Assembly: GCA_904377845.1 (NCBI GenBank)
Contig: CAJFGR010000012.1
Location: 48,902 to 112,901 of the forward strand
Direction of reading: 5' to 3'
Length of the DNA stretch: 64,000 nucleotides
Source: an uncultured Ruminococcus sp.
GTDB lineage: Bacteria > Bacillota > Clostridia > Lachnospirales > Lachnospiraceae
The notes beneath the pieces are model-generated. The model saw only the letters and a program-made list of their open reading frames with translations, was not told the DNA's origin and did no database searches. Of this stretch, positions 16,306 to 25,038 are shown piece by piece; position 1 is the stretch's first letter, and each line of letters starts with the position of its first letter. A program made the position numbers and the translations under genes.

Positions 16306-17190
16306 ATGAGCTTTATATCGTATTTAATCAACGGATTAAGTCTTGGAAGTGTCTATGCGATCATCGCTCTTGGCTATACCATGGTCTATGGTATTGCGAA
16401 AATGCTGAACTTCGCGCACGGCGATGTAATCATGATCGGGGCATATATGGCGCTGCTTGCCATGTCACAGGCAGGCCTGTCTCCGGTTATTGCAGTGCTG
16501 ATCGCGATTGTAGTATGTACCGTGCTCGGAGTCGTGATCGAGAGGATTGCTTACAAACCATTGAGAAATGCAGCTTCATCGCTGTCCGTGCTGATCACTG
16601 CGATCGGCGTCAGCTATCTGCTGCAGAATATCGCGCTCCTCGCATTTGGCTCTAACGCAAAGACTTTCCCGTCAGTTATCAAGTGGAGCGGGATCACGCT
16701 GGCCGGGGGACAGCTGAGCATCTCAGGAGTGACGATTGTTACGATCGGAGTCTGCATTGTAATTATGATTGTGCTAGTGGCATTTGTACAGAAGTCAAAA
16801 CCCGGTCAGGCGATGCGTGCTGTATCTGAGGATAAAGGCGCAGCACAGCTTATGGGAATCAACGTGAACGGAACGATCGCTCTGACATTTGCTATTGGTT
16901 CTGCCCTGGCAGCGATCGCGGGCGTCCTGTACTGCTCGGCCTATCCGAGTGTGACGCCGTATACCGGAGCAATGCCGGGTATCAAAGCATTTGTGGCAGC
17001 AGTATTCGGCGGTATCGGTTCGATCCCGGGCGCGTTTATCGGCGGACTTCTTCTCGGTATCATCGAGATCTTCGGCAGGGCATATATCACGTCACAGATG
17101 GCAGACGCGCTGGTGTTTGCAGTGCTTATCGTCGTACTTTTAGTGAAACCTACGGGACTTTTAGGCAAGAAGATTCAGGAGAAAGTGTAG
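16306..17190 (+). CDS. livH: Branched-chain amino acid ABC transporter permease LivH
   Basis: 294 residues and about eight membrane helices, the standard size. Family hallmarks include NGLSLGSVYAIIALGYTMVYGIAKMLNFAHGD near the N-terminus and AVFGGIGSIPGAFIGGLLLG with the EAA-like loop near 235. It forms the membrane channel with LivM. ATG 16306 is chosen for GAAGGGA upstream. The periplasmic-type binding protein gene that usually starts this operon is not here; the promoter lies directly before livH. Substrates could be Leu/Ile/Val or, as in other HAAT transporters, other amino acids or amides. Confidence 0.9.
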   Translation: MSFISYLINGLSLGSVYAIIALGYTMVYGIAKMLNFAHGDVIMIGAYMALLAMSQAGLSPVIAVLIAIVVCTVLGVVIERIAYKPLRNAASSLSVLITAIGVSYLLQNIALLAFGSNAKTFPSVIKWSGITLAGGQLSISGVTIVTIGVCIVIMIVLVAFVQKSKPGQAMRAVSEDKGAAQLMGINVNGTIALTFAIGSALAAIAGVLYCSAYPSVTPYTGAMPGIKAFVAAVFGGIGSIPGAFIGGLLLGIIEIFGRAYITSQMADALVFAVLIVVLLVKPTGLLGKKIQEKV

Positions 17191-17199
17191 GTGGACGGT

Positions 17200-18261
17200 A
17201 TGTTGAAGAAAATGAATAAAAATACAAAAAGTAACCTTATCACATATGGTATGGTGATTGTAGCTTTTATCATTATGCAGACTCTGATCGCTACGGGAAG
17301 TATTTCCAGTCTGCTGGAAGGTATTATGGTGCCGATCTGTATCTATGTGATCATGGCAGTTTCACTGAACCTCGTAGTAGGTATTCTTGGTGAGCTGAGT
17401 CTCGGACACGCGGGCTTTATGTGTGTAGGCGCATTTTCAAGTGCATTTTTCTCAAAATGTATGAAGGATGTGATCGAGAACGGTGCGCTTCGATTTTTCC
17501 TGGCAATGCTGATCGGCATCGCCGTGGCGGCGGTTTTCGGTATCATCATCGGAGTTCCTGTACTCCGCTTAAAAGGAGACTATCTTGCTATCGTTACACT
17601 TGCCTTCGGAGAAATTATCAAGAACCTTGTAAATGTTCTGTTTATCGGTAAAGATTCCAATGGTTTCCATTTCTCCACAGAGGATGTAATGGGACTGAAT
17701 ATGGAACCGGACGGAACCGTTATTGTAAACGGGCCTCAGGGAATCACGGGTACACCGCAGGATTCTACATTCCTGATCGGTTTTATCATGATTCTGATCA
17801 CACTGTTTATTGTGCTCAACCTGATCAACTCCAGAGACGGGCGCGCGATCATGGCAATCCGTGATAACCGGATTGCGGCAGAGTCCGTGGGGATCAATAT
17901 TACGAAATATAAACTGATGGCGTTTACTGTTTCTGCGGCACTGGCCGGCGGGGCAGGCGTGCTCTATGCGCATAACCTGTCTACACTGACAGCTAATACA
18001 AATAACTTCGGATATAACCAGTCCATCATGATTCTTGTATTTGTCGTGCTGGGCGGTATCGGAAATATCAGAGGCTCGATTATAGCTGCCGTAATCCTGA
18101 CACTTCTCCCGGAGCTTTTGAGAGGCCTGCAGGATTATCGTATGCTGATCTATGCGATCGTGCTGATCGCAATGATGCTCTTTAACTGGGCACCGAAAGC
18201 GATCGAGTGGAGAGAAAAACATCTCTCTTTCTTCAGAAAGAAAAAGGAGGCTGTGAAATAA
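17200..18261 (+). CDS. livM: Branched-chain amino acid ABC transporter permease LivM
   Basis: 353 residues, about nine to ten membrane helices. Motifs LVVGILGELSLGHAGFMCVGAF near 55, GVPVLRLKGDYLAIVTLAFGEI near 120 and VVLGGIGNIRGSIIAA near 280 are typical of LivM. It pairs with LivH. The ATG at 17200 follows AGGTGG by five bases; a GTG at 17191, directly after the livH stop, is the alternative. Its stop overlaps the livG start by one base. Confidence 0.9.
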   Translation: MLKKMNKNTKSNLITYGMVIVAFIIMQTLIATGSISSLLEGIMVPICIYVIMAVSLNLVVGILGELSLGHAGFMCVGAFSSAFFSKCMKDVIENGALRFFLAMLIGIAVAAVFGIIIGVPVLRLKGDYLAIVTLAFGEIIKNLVNVLFIGKDSNGFHFSTEDVMGLNMEPDGTVIVNGPQGITGTPQDSTFLIGFIMILITLFIVLNLINSRDGRAIMAIRDNRIAAESVGINITKYKLMAFTVSAALAGGAGVLYAHNLSTLTANTNNFGYNQSIMILVFVVLGGIGNIRGSIIAAVILTLLPELLRGLQDYRMLIYAIVLIAMMLFNWAPKAIEWREKHLSFFRKKKEAVK

Positions 18262-19019
18262 TGGCATTACTGGAAGTAAAAAATCTGGGCATTTCATTCG
18301 GCGGTCTCCGTGCGGTGAATGCATTCGATATTTCAATTGAGAAAGAAGAACTTTACGGGCTGATCGGACCCAACGGAGCGGGAAAGACGACTGTGTTCAA
18401 CCTGCTGACAGGAGTATACAAACCCGATGCCGGGAAGGTGATCCTGGACGGAAAAGATATCACGGGGAAAAAGACTATTGATATCAGTAAGGCGGGTATC
18501 GCAAGAACATTCCAGAACATCCGTCTCTTTAATGATCTGAGCGTTCTGGATAATGTAAAGGTGGGGCTTCATAACAAACATCACTATTCCACGATCGAGG
18601 GAATTCTGCGTCTTCCGAGACACAAGAAAGTGGAGAAAGAAATGGATGAGCAGGCCATGGAACTGCTGAAAGTGTTTCATCTGGAAGAAGCTGCGCACAG
18701 AAAAGCGTCCAATCTTCCTTATGGTCAGCAGAGACGTCTGGAGATCGCCCGGGCACTGGCGACGGAACCGAAGCTTCTGCTTCTGGACGAACCGGCTGCC
18801 GGAATGAATCCGAACGAGACAGGGGAGCTGATGGATATGATCCGTTTTGTACGCGAGGAATTCCACATGACGATCCTCCTGATCGAACATGATATGAAAC
18901 TGGTAAGCGGAATCTGCGAGAAACTGACTGTGCTGAACTTTGGTGAAGTGCTCTGTCAGGGCAGTACATCGGACGTACTGAACGATCCGCAGGTCATCAC
19001 GGCATATCTCGGAGAATAG
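18261..19019 (+). CDS. livG: Branched-chain amino acid ABC transporter ATPase LivG
   Basis: 252 residues. Walker A GPNGAGKTTVFNLLTG near 37, Q-loop TFQNIRLF near 86, signature-like LPYGQQRRLEIARAL near 153, Walker B LLLLDEPAAGMNP near 174 and switch His in IEHDM. The LPYG form of the signature motif is normal for LivG. ATG 18261 has AAAGGAGG. It forms the transporter motor with LivF. Confidence 0.92.
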   Translation: MALLEVKNLGISFGGLRAVNAFDISIEKEELYGLIGPNGAGKTTVFNLLTGVYKPDAGKVILDGKDITGKKTIDISKAGIARTFQNIRLFNDLSVLDNVKVGLHNKHHYSTIEGILRLPRHKKVEKEMDEQAMELLKVFHLEEAAHRKASNLPYGQQRRLEIARALATEPKLLLLDEPAAGMNPNETGELMDMIRFVREEFHMTILLIEHDMKLVSGICEKLTVLNFGEVLCQGSTSDVLNDPQVITAYLGE

Positions 19020-19032
19020 GAGGAAACTGGTT

Positions 19033-19743
19033 ATGGCAATGCTTGAAGTCAAAGATCTGGAAGTATATTACGGAGTCATCCAGGCAATAAAAGGCATTTC
19101 ATTTGAGGTAAATAAAGGTGAAGTTATCGCCCTGATCGGAGCCAACGGTGCAGGAAAAACGACAACTCTTCATACAATCACAGGACTGCTTTCCCCAAAG
19201 AAAGGTCATGTGCTCTTTGAGGGAAAAGATATTACGAAGGTGCCTGCCCATAAGATTGTTTCTATGGGAATGGCTCATGTCCCGGAAGGACGGCGCGTTT
19301 TCGCCGAGCTGAGTGTGTACGAGAATCTGAAGATGGGTGCTTATACACGAAAGGACAAGAATGAGATTGAAGAGAGTCTGGCAAATGTATACAAGCGTTT
19401 TCCGCGTCTGGAAGAGAGAAAGAATCAGATGGCGGGAACCCTGAGCGGCGGTGAGCAGCAGATGCTTGCCATGGGGCGTGCACTTATGTCAAAACCGAAG
19501 ATTATCCTGATGGATGAGCCATCCATGGGACTCTCACCGATTCTGGTCAATGAGATCTTCGATATTATCCGCGCTGTGAGTGAGAGCGGAACTACGGTTC
19601 TCCTCGTAGAGCAGAACGCGAAAAAGGCTCTTGCAATTGCGGACAGAGCCTATGTGCTCGAGACAGGAAAGATCGTACTTGAGGGGAATGCAAAAGATCT
19701 TCTTGAAGATGATTCAATTAAGAAAGCGTATTTAGGTGAATAA
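19033..19743 (+). CDS. livF: Branched-chain amino acid ABC transporter ATPase LivF
   Basis: 236 residues. Walker A GANGAGKTTTLHTITG near 38, VPEGRRVFAELSVYENL (LivF Q-loop region) near 84, signature LSGGEQQMLAMGRALM near 137 and Walker B IILMDEPSMGLSP near 157. It is the last transporter gene, preceded by AGGAGG. A cytidylate-kinase-like gene follows 35 bases later and is probably in the same transcript. Confidence 0.92.
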   Translation: MAMLEVKDLEVYYGVIQAIKGISFEVNKGEVIALIGANGAGKTTTLHTITGLLSPKKGHVLFEGKDITKVPAHKIVSMGMAHVPEGRRVFAELSVYENLKMGAYTRKDKNEIEESLANVYKRFPRLEERKNQMAGTLSGGEQQMLAMGRALMSKPKIILMDEPSMGLSPILVNEIFDIIRAVSESGTTVLLVEQNAKKALAIADRAYVLETGKIVLEGNAKDLLEDDSIKKAYLGE

Positions 19744-19778
19744 AGACAGATATCAGCGATTTGAGGAGGTGTATCTTT

Positions 19779-20402
19779 ATGAGGAATATCGTCATTACGA
19801 TCGCAAGACAGTACGGCAGCGGAGGAAAAACGATCGGCGCCATGCTTGCAAAAGACCTGGGTATTAACTGCTACAGCAGAGAGATCCTCAGAATGGCATC
19901 TGAAGACAGTGGGATTAACGAACGCTTATTTGGCATGACGGATGAAAAGATCCGCCATGCGTCATGGTTCCGTGTATTAAACCGCCCGTATGAAGGAGAA
20001 CTGCTTCCGCCGGAGGACAAGGGATTTACTTCGGAGGACAATCTGTTTAACTATCAGGCCAAGATAATCAAAGATCTGGCCGCAAAGGAATCCTGTGTCA
20101 TTATCGGAAGATGTGCTGATTATATCCTGCAGGACTATCCGAACGTAATGAGCGTATTTATTCATGCAGATAAAAAGTTCTGTCTGGACAGGGCTATGGA
20201 ACGGCACAGCATGACAGAGAAGGAAATGCAGAAGTTTATTGAGAAAACCGATGCATACAGAGGAGATTTCTACCGTTATCACACAGGCCATGAGTGGGCG
20301 GATGCAAGAAACTACGATCTGTGTCTGGACAGCGGAAAACTCGGATTTGAGAAATGCGTGGAAGAGATTAAGGCATATAAGAAGATTCGTTTCGGAGAGT
20401 AA
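19779..20402 (+). CDS. Cytidylate-kinase-like family protein, copy 2
   Basis: 207 residues. P-loop ITIARQYGSGGKTIGAML at the N-terminus, then LGINCYSREILRMA, CVIIGRCADYILQDYPN and a lid region with MTEKEMQKFIEKTDAYRGDFYRYHTGHEW. It is clearly related to the gene at 15230 (same RQ-GSGG P-loop and IGRCADY motif) but the two differ throughout, so they are old paralogues. ATG 19779 has GAGGAGG upstream. Placement right behind livF suggests co-expression with the transporter; the substrate is unknown. Confidence 0.8.
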   Translation: MRNIVITIARQYGSGGKTIGAMLAKDLGINCYSREILRMASEDSGINERLFGMTDEKIRHASWFRVLNRPYEGELLPPEDKGFTSEDNLFNYQAKIIKDLAAKESCVIIGRCADYILQDYPNVMSVFIHADKKFCLDRAMERHSMTEKEMQKFIEKTDAYRGDFYRYHTGHEWADARNYDLCLDSGKLGFEKCVEEIKAYKKIRFGE

Positions 20403-20430
20403 GATTCCGATTTTTCGGACTGATAAAGTA

Positions 20431-20528
20431 TCCGCCGGGAGGCAGGTATTGTTAACGCACCCGCTTTCGCTCGGGACGTAACGCAGCGGTACATAGGAGC
20501 GCAAAAGACGCGCTACCTGTCTCCCGGC
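20431..20528 (+). ncRNA. Structured intergenic element, copy B, with 15-bp closing stem
   Basis: GCCGGGAGGCAGGTA (20434-20448) pairs with TACCTGTCTCCCGGC (20514-20528) over 15 positions with one G-U pair. Inside are CCCG-CGGG and GCG-CGC helices. It opens with the same TCCGCCGGGAGGCA as copy A at 4504. The following GCTGCTTTCTTTC is only modestly T-rich. It may be a small RNA or bulky 3' end. The rest of the 440-base gap to argS holds no gene I can support. Confidence 0.45.
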
Positions 20529-20778
20529 TGCTTTCTTTCATAGCCCGAAAATTGAATTCCAAACGCAAGGATTAAATCCGCAAATAGACTGTATCTGCCC
20601 GTTTTGCTCTTAGCTGGTTTTCTGATTTATTAGTTTGCGTTATTCTCTGTAACCGGAGCCGGAATCAACCTTTCCTCTGTCCGCGGATACGTGAGTCGAT
20701 CATTCCGTATTTAACTACTTTTCAAATGATTTTTTACTCCCGATACGGCACGAAAAATCGGAATTTCCCAACGAAAAC

Positions 20779-20807
20779 TTGCCGTCCACTTCTATACATG
20801 ATAGAAT
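20779..20807 (+). promoter_or_regulatory. Promoter of argS
   Basis: TTGCCG (20779-20784), a 17-base spacer and TAGAAT (20802-20807). The transcript would start about 28 bases before the GTG, leaving no room for a T-box leader. Confidence 0.6.
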
Positions 20808-20842
20808 ATCTTTCATACGGATAAAGAGGAGTGTGGAAGATA

Positions 20843-22609
20843 GTGAAGACTTTACTGGAACTTATTACCATAGAGATGGAAGAGGCTTTCGCGAAGGCGG
20901 GATATGACAAGGAGCTTGCAAAAGTGACTCTTTCCAACCGTCCGGACCTGTGCGAATATCAGTGCAACGGAGCGATGGCCGGAGCGAAAAAATATAAGAA
21001 AGCGCCGTTTATGATTGCAGAAGATGTGGCGCCGTATCTCAAAGACAGTAAGTATTTTGAGTCTGTAGATGTGGTTAAGCCGGGATTTATTAACCTGAAG
21101 CTGTCCAGGGAGAGCGTGGCATCTTATCTGAATGATATGGCGTCCGAAGAGAAGCTGGGAGTGGAAGATGAGAAGTCTCCGAAGACGATCATGATCGATT
21201 ACGGCGGACCGAATGTTGCGAAGCCGTTGCACGTAGGTCATCTGCGTTCTGCGATTATCGGGGAAAGTGTAAAAAGGATCCTGCGTTATAAAGGAAATCA
21301 GGTGATCGGGGATATTCATCTTGGTGACTGGGGTTATCAGATGGGACTGATCATTACGGAGCTTAAAAAACGCCAGCCGGATCTTCCGTATTTTGATGAA
21401 TCTTACGAAGGAGAATATCCGGAGGAGGCTCCATTTACCATCGGGGAGCTGGAAGAGATTTATCCGACTGCAAGCGCATACGCGAAAGAGCACGAAGATT
21501 ACAGGGAAGAGGCATTGCACGCCACCTATCTGCTTCAGAACGGATACAGAGGATACCGTGCTATCTGGAATCACATTATGAAAGTGTCTGTTGCTGACCT
21601 GAAGAAGAATTATGAAAAACTGAACGTAGAGTTTGATCTGTGGAAAGGTGAAGCGGACGCTCAGAAGTATATTCCGGATATGGTTCAGATGCTCAAGGAT
21701 AAAGGATATGCGCGTTATGATGAAGGTGCGCTTGTTGTCGATGTGCAGGAGGAAACGGATAAGAAAGAAGTACCGCCGTGCATGATTCTCAAGTCTGACG
21801 GAGCCGCCCTGTATGATACGACAGATCTTGCCACTCTTGTGGAGCGTGAAGAGGATTATAAGCCGGATGAGGTGATCTATGTAGTGGACAAGCGTCAGGA
21901 ACTGCATTTCACACAGGTGTTCCGCTGTGCAAAGAAAACAGGCATTGTACGTCCTGAGACGGAGCTCAAATTCCTTGGATTCGGCACGATGAACGGCAAA
22001 GACGGCAAACCGTTTAAGACACGCGAAGGCGGTGTGATGCGTCTGGAAAATCTTATCCGCGAGATCGATGAGGAGATGTACCGGAAGATTATGGATAACC
22101 GCACGGTAGAAGAAAAAGAAGCGGAACGTACGTCCCAGATCGTGGGACTTGCTGCAATCAAGTACGGAGATCTTTCCAATCAGGCGTCAAAGGATTACGT
22201 GTTTGATGTGGACAGGTTTACATCTTTCGAGGGAAATACCGGACCGTATATTCTTTATACGATCGTGCGGATCAAGTCCATACTGAATAAATATCAGGAA
22301 AGCGGCGGCAGTCTTGAAGGACTGAAAGTACGTCCTGCAGAAAACGAGTATGAGAAAGCGCTTATGCTGCAGGTGCTCAAGTTTAATGACGTGTTTGACA
22401 CAGTCTATGAGGAGACAGCGCCTCATAAACTCTGTGCATATATTTACGAACTTGCCAATGAGTTCAACAAATTTTACCATGAGACAAAGATTCTGGCTGA
22501 GGAAAATGAAGAAACAAAGGCAGGGTATATCGCATTACTGAAGCTTGCAAGACGTGTATTGGAAACGTGCATTGATCTGCTCGGCTTTGAAGCGCCGGAA
22601 AGGATGTAA
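20843..22609 (+). CDS. argS: Arginyl-tRNA synthetase
   Basis: 588 residues. N-terminal tRNA-recognition domain at 1-115; the class I HIGH motif reads PLHVGHLRSAIIGES near 132; the catalytic domain continues through DGAALYDTTDLATL and a DALR anticodon-binding domain ends the protein (VLETCIDLLGFEAPERM). The usual KMSKS position reads GKDGKPFKTREGG, a non-canonical form also known in some ArgS. It charges tRNA-Arg with arginine. GTG 20843 is chosen because AAGAGGAG lies ten bases before it; an earlier in-frame GTG at 20831 overlaps that site. Confidence 0.93.
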   Translation: MKTLLELITIEMEEAFAKAGYDKELAKVTLSNRPDLCEYQCNGAMAGAKKYKKAPFMIAEDVAPYLKDSKYFESVDVVKPGFINLKLSRESVASYLNDMASEEKLGVEDEKSPKTIMIDYGGPNVAKPLHVGHLRSAIIGESVKRILRYKGNQVIGDIHLGDWGYQMGLIITELKKRQPDLPYFDESYEGEYPEEAPFTIGELEEIYPTASAYAKEHEDYREEALHATYLLQNGYRGYRAIWNHIMKVSVADLKKNYEKLNVEFDLWKGEADAQKYIPDMVQMLKDKGYARYDEGALVVDVQEETDKKEVPPCMILKSDGAALYDTTDLATLVEREEDYKPDEVIYVVDKRQELHFTQVFRCAKKTGIVRPETELKFLGFGTMNGKDGKPFKTREGGVMRLENLIREIDEEMYRKIMDNRTVEEKEAERTSQIVGLAAIKYGDLSNQASKDYVFDVDRFTSFEGNTGPYILYTIVRIKSILNKYQESGGSLEGLKVRPAENEYEKALMLQVLKFNDVFDTVYEETAPHKLCAYIYELANEFNKFYHETKILAEENEETKAGYIALLKLARRVLETCIDLLGFEAPERM

Positions 22610-22616
22610 TCACACA

Positions 22617-23804
22617 ATGACAGAAAAACTTTTTTATCAGGACAGCCATCTTGCGGAGTTTGAGGCAAAAGTCCTGTCCTGCGAGCCGGTAACCCCGGAT
22701 ATTCTGCCAGGGCACAGCAACGGGTATGCAGCAGAGCTTGACCGCACGGCGTTCTTCCCGGAGGGCGGCGGCCAGTATGCGGATACCGGTGTGCTGGGCG
22801 GTGTCAGAGTTACGGATGTGCAGGAAAAAGACGGGCGGATCCTTCATCTGCTGGAAAGTCCTCTGGAGCCTGGAACCTGCGTGAAAGGCTGTATTGACTG
22901 GGAAGAACGGTTCATGAAGATGCAGCAGCATAGCGGCGAGCATATTGTATCAGGACTTGTGCATTCTACATTTGGATATAATAATGTAGGTTTCCATCTG
23001 GGAAGTGAGGACTGTACGATGGATTTCGACGGTGAGCTCACAAAAGAGCAGCTTGTACAGATTGAACGGGAGGCAAACCGGGCTGTGTGGAATAATCTGG
23101 AAATACAGACGCTCTATCCGTCAAAAGAAGAGCTTGCCGGCATGGAATACCGGAGTAAGATTGAAATTGAGGGCCAGGTAAGAATTATCGTAATTCCGGG
23201 ATATGATGTGTGCGCGTGCTGCGCTCCTCATGTGTCTCATACCGGTGAGATCGGCATGATCAAGCTGACTCATGTACAGAGGTATAAGGGCGGTGCCCGT
23301 GTGACGATGCTCTGCGGCGTAAGGGCACTTGAAGATTATGAGGTTAAACAGGAACAGGCAGGTGAGATATCTGCTCTGCTGTGCGCAAAAGAAAATGAAA
23401 TTTCAGAGTCGGTACGCCATCTGAGGGACGAGGCAAACAGTCTAAAGTATGAGCTCGGAGAGAAAGAAAAAAAACTGGTTGCTGTCAAAGCAGAAATGAT
23501 ACCGAAGGATGGAAAACCTGTCTGCATTTTCACACAGGATATCGAAGGAGACTCTATGCGTCTTCTTATGAATATAGTGCTGGAAGCCGGACACATCGTG
23601 TGTGCGGTATTCCATGGAAATGAAAGCGACGGTTACCGCTATGTAATCGGAAGCCGGACACAGAATATGCGCGAATTTGTAAAAGGATTCAACGCGGCTT
23701 TCGACGGGAGAGGGGGCGGAAAACCGGAGATGGTACAGGGAACGGCACGAGGGTGTGAAAATGAAATGAGGACGTGGATCCTTGAGAAAGCGGGTGAGGC
23801 GTAA
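22617..23804 (+). CDS. Alanyl-tRNA editing protein, AlaX-L type with DHHA1 domain
   Basis: 395 residues. The N-terminal half matches the AlaRS editing domain: LDRTAFFPEGGGQYADTG near 37, the zinc motif MQQHSGEHIVSG near 102 (HxxxH), and CACCAPHVSHTGEIG near 199 with the Cys and His that complete the site. A coiled linker at about 260-300 is followed by a DHHA1-like C-terminal domain (GRGGGKPEMVQGTA). It hydrolyses Ser- or Gly-tRNA-Ala. It lies eight bases after argS and is likely co-transcribed. Confidence 0.9.
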   Translation: MTEKLFYQDSHLAEFEAKVLSCEPVTPDILPGHSNGYAAELDRTAFFPEGGGQYADTGVLGGVRVTDVQEKDGRILHLLESPLEPGTCVKGCIDWEERFMKMQQHSGEHIVSGLVHSTFGYNNVGFHLGSEDCTMDFDGELTKEQLVQIEREANRAVWNNLEIQTLYPSKEELAGMEYRSKIEIEGQVRIIVIPGYDVCACCAPHVSHTGEIGMIKLTHVQRYKGGARVTMLCGVRALEDYEVKQEQAGEISALLCAKENEISESVRHLRDEANSLKYELGEKEKKLVAVKAEMIPKDGKPVCIFTQDIEGDSMRLLMNIVLEAGHIVCAVFHGNESDGYRYVIGSRTQNMREFVKGFNAAFDGRGGGKPEMVQGTARGCENEMRTWILEKAGEA

Positions 23805-24740
23805 ATGAATCAGATCTACCGGAAAAGCCCGTTCTGGAGCCTTACAGGTCCCTTTTTAGGATATCTCGGGATTCAATTTGCAGTGCAGTTCATTGCCCAG
23901 TCCGTTCTCGAAATGCCTTATCTGGTGAGGGCGTATGCAGAGATCATCAGAAGCGGCAGAGATACGGTCCCGAGTATGCAGGAGATATGGAATTCCTATA
24001 TACAGGCTCTTGAACCTGCGTTCGAGGCAATTGCACGATATCAGGTCGAGATCGTGACACTTTCGGCACTTGCTACTATTATTCTGACCGGAATATTGTT
24101 TGCCCGTGACAGGAAATTGGAACAAAAGGCGCGAATTATGCTTCCGGAGAGAGCGCCGATCTCAAAATACTGGAGTGTGGTTGTATTCGGAATTGCCGGA
24201 TGTATTGCGGCCACGTGTCTGATGGCAATGATTCAGCTGGCGTTTTACGACGAGCAGTATCAGCAGACGGCCCAGATCACATATTCAGCCGGTTTCCTTA
24301 TGCAGATTATCGGTCTTGGAGTTGTTATCCCGGTGGCGGAGGAGCTGATGTTCCGGGGGATCCTGTACAAGAGATTCCGTGAACGTCAGGGGTTCTGGTA
24401 TTCGGCTTTATGGTCGTCTCTGCTTTTTTCATTTATGCATTCAAATACAACGCAGATGATCTATACATTTCTGCTGGGAGTGCTGCTGGCGTATCTGTAT
24501 GAGAAGTTTGGATCATTCAGGGCACCTGTAGTTCTCCACATTCTGCTGAATACAGGTTCTGTGGTTTTTACAGAGCTGGGAGTATTCGGATGGCTGGCAG
24601 GAAGTCCTGTGCGGATGGCGGGAGCTGTCATTTCAGGAGCGTTCCTCTGTTCGGTAATGTTTGTACTGATCCAGAGAATGCCGGTAAGGATAAAGACGCA
24701 GCAGAATACGGATGATGACAGGACAGATATGTTCTCGTGA
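23805..24740 (+). CDS. CPBP-family intramembrane metalloprotease
   Basis: 311 residues, about seven hydrophobic spans. The Abi/CPBP motifs are PVAEELMFRGILYKRFRER near 183 (EExxxR), SFMHSNTTQMIY near 208 (FxxxH) and VVLHILLNTGSV near 246 (HxxxN). Members cleave membrane substrates or protect against self-made bacteriocins; which applies here is not known. The start follows the AlaX stop (GTGAGGCGTAA ATG) directly, with a weak GTGAGG site. A terminator follows. Confidence 0.85.
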   Translation: MNQIYRKSPFWSLTGPFLGYLGIQFAVQFIAQSVLEMPYLVRAYAEIIRSGRDTVPSMQEIWNSYIQALEPAFEAIARYQVEIVTLSALATIILTGILFARDRKLEQKARIMLPERAPISKYWSVVVFGIAGCIAATCLMAMIQLAFYDEQYQQTAQITYSAGFLMQIIGLGVVIPVAEELMFRGILYKRFRERQGFWYSALWSSLLFSFMHSNTTQMIYTFLLGVLLAYLYEKFGSFRAPVVLHILLNTGSVVFTELGVFGWLAGSPVRMAGAVISGAFLCSVMFVLIQRMPVRIKTQQNTDDDRTDMFS

Positions 24741-24793
24741 ATTTTGAAATAAAGTATATTTGTTTTTGTAAAAAAACAATTTTAAATTGTGTG

Positions 24794-24824
24794 CGGCGGA
24801 TTGGATTATCTGCCGTATTTTTTT
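24794..24824 (+). terminator. Rho-independent terminator after the CPBP gene
   Basis: CGGCGGAT (24794-24801) pairs with ATCTGCCG (24808-24815) with one G-U pair and a 6-base loop, followed by seven T (24818-24824). The rest of the AT-rich gap to gltB carries no gene. Confidence 0.8.
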
Positions 24825-24936
24825 GCGTAAAAACAGGATAAACTTACGGAAAATAGGGGATATATGAAAATAACAATATTAATTACTGATAAATATAAAA
24901 ACGATAAATTATCTGAAAATAAAATATAATACAAAG

Positions 24937-25003
24937 AATAGTCGAATTATCAGACTATTTAAAAGAATTTCTTATTTACAAACGAAAAAAAATCGTGTAT
25001 AGT
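24937..25003 (+). promoter_or_regulatory. Promoter of gltBD with an upstream inverted repeat
   Basis: TTTACA (24975-24980), a 17-base spacer and TATAGT (24998-25003) lie 36 bases before gltB. Just upstream is AATAGTC-N9-GACTATT (24937-24959), a perfect 7-base inverted repeat in the position of an activator site. The regulator is not known. Confidence 0.55.
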
Positions 25004-25038
25004 CTTTTTCATAAAATGCAAAGGAGAGGACAGCGATC

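Noticed and set aside
20403..20842. Leader before argS considered as a T-box riboswitch
   Set aside because: No T-box sequence (GGGTGGNACCGCG type) is present, and the best promoter starts transcription about 28 bases before the gene.
20852..21907. Open frame of about 350 codons opposite argS
   Set aside because: Entirely within argS in antisense; no start site or recognisable motifs.
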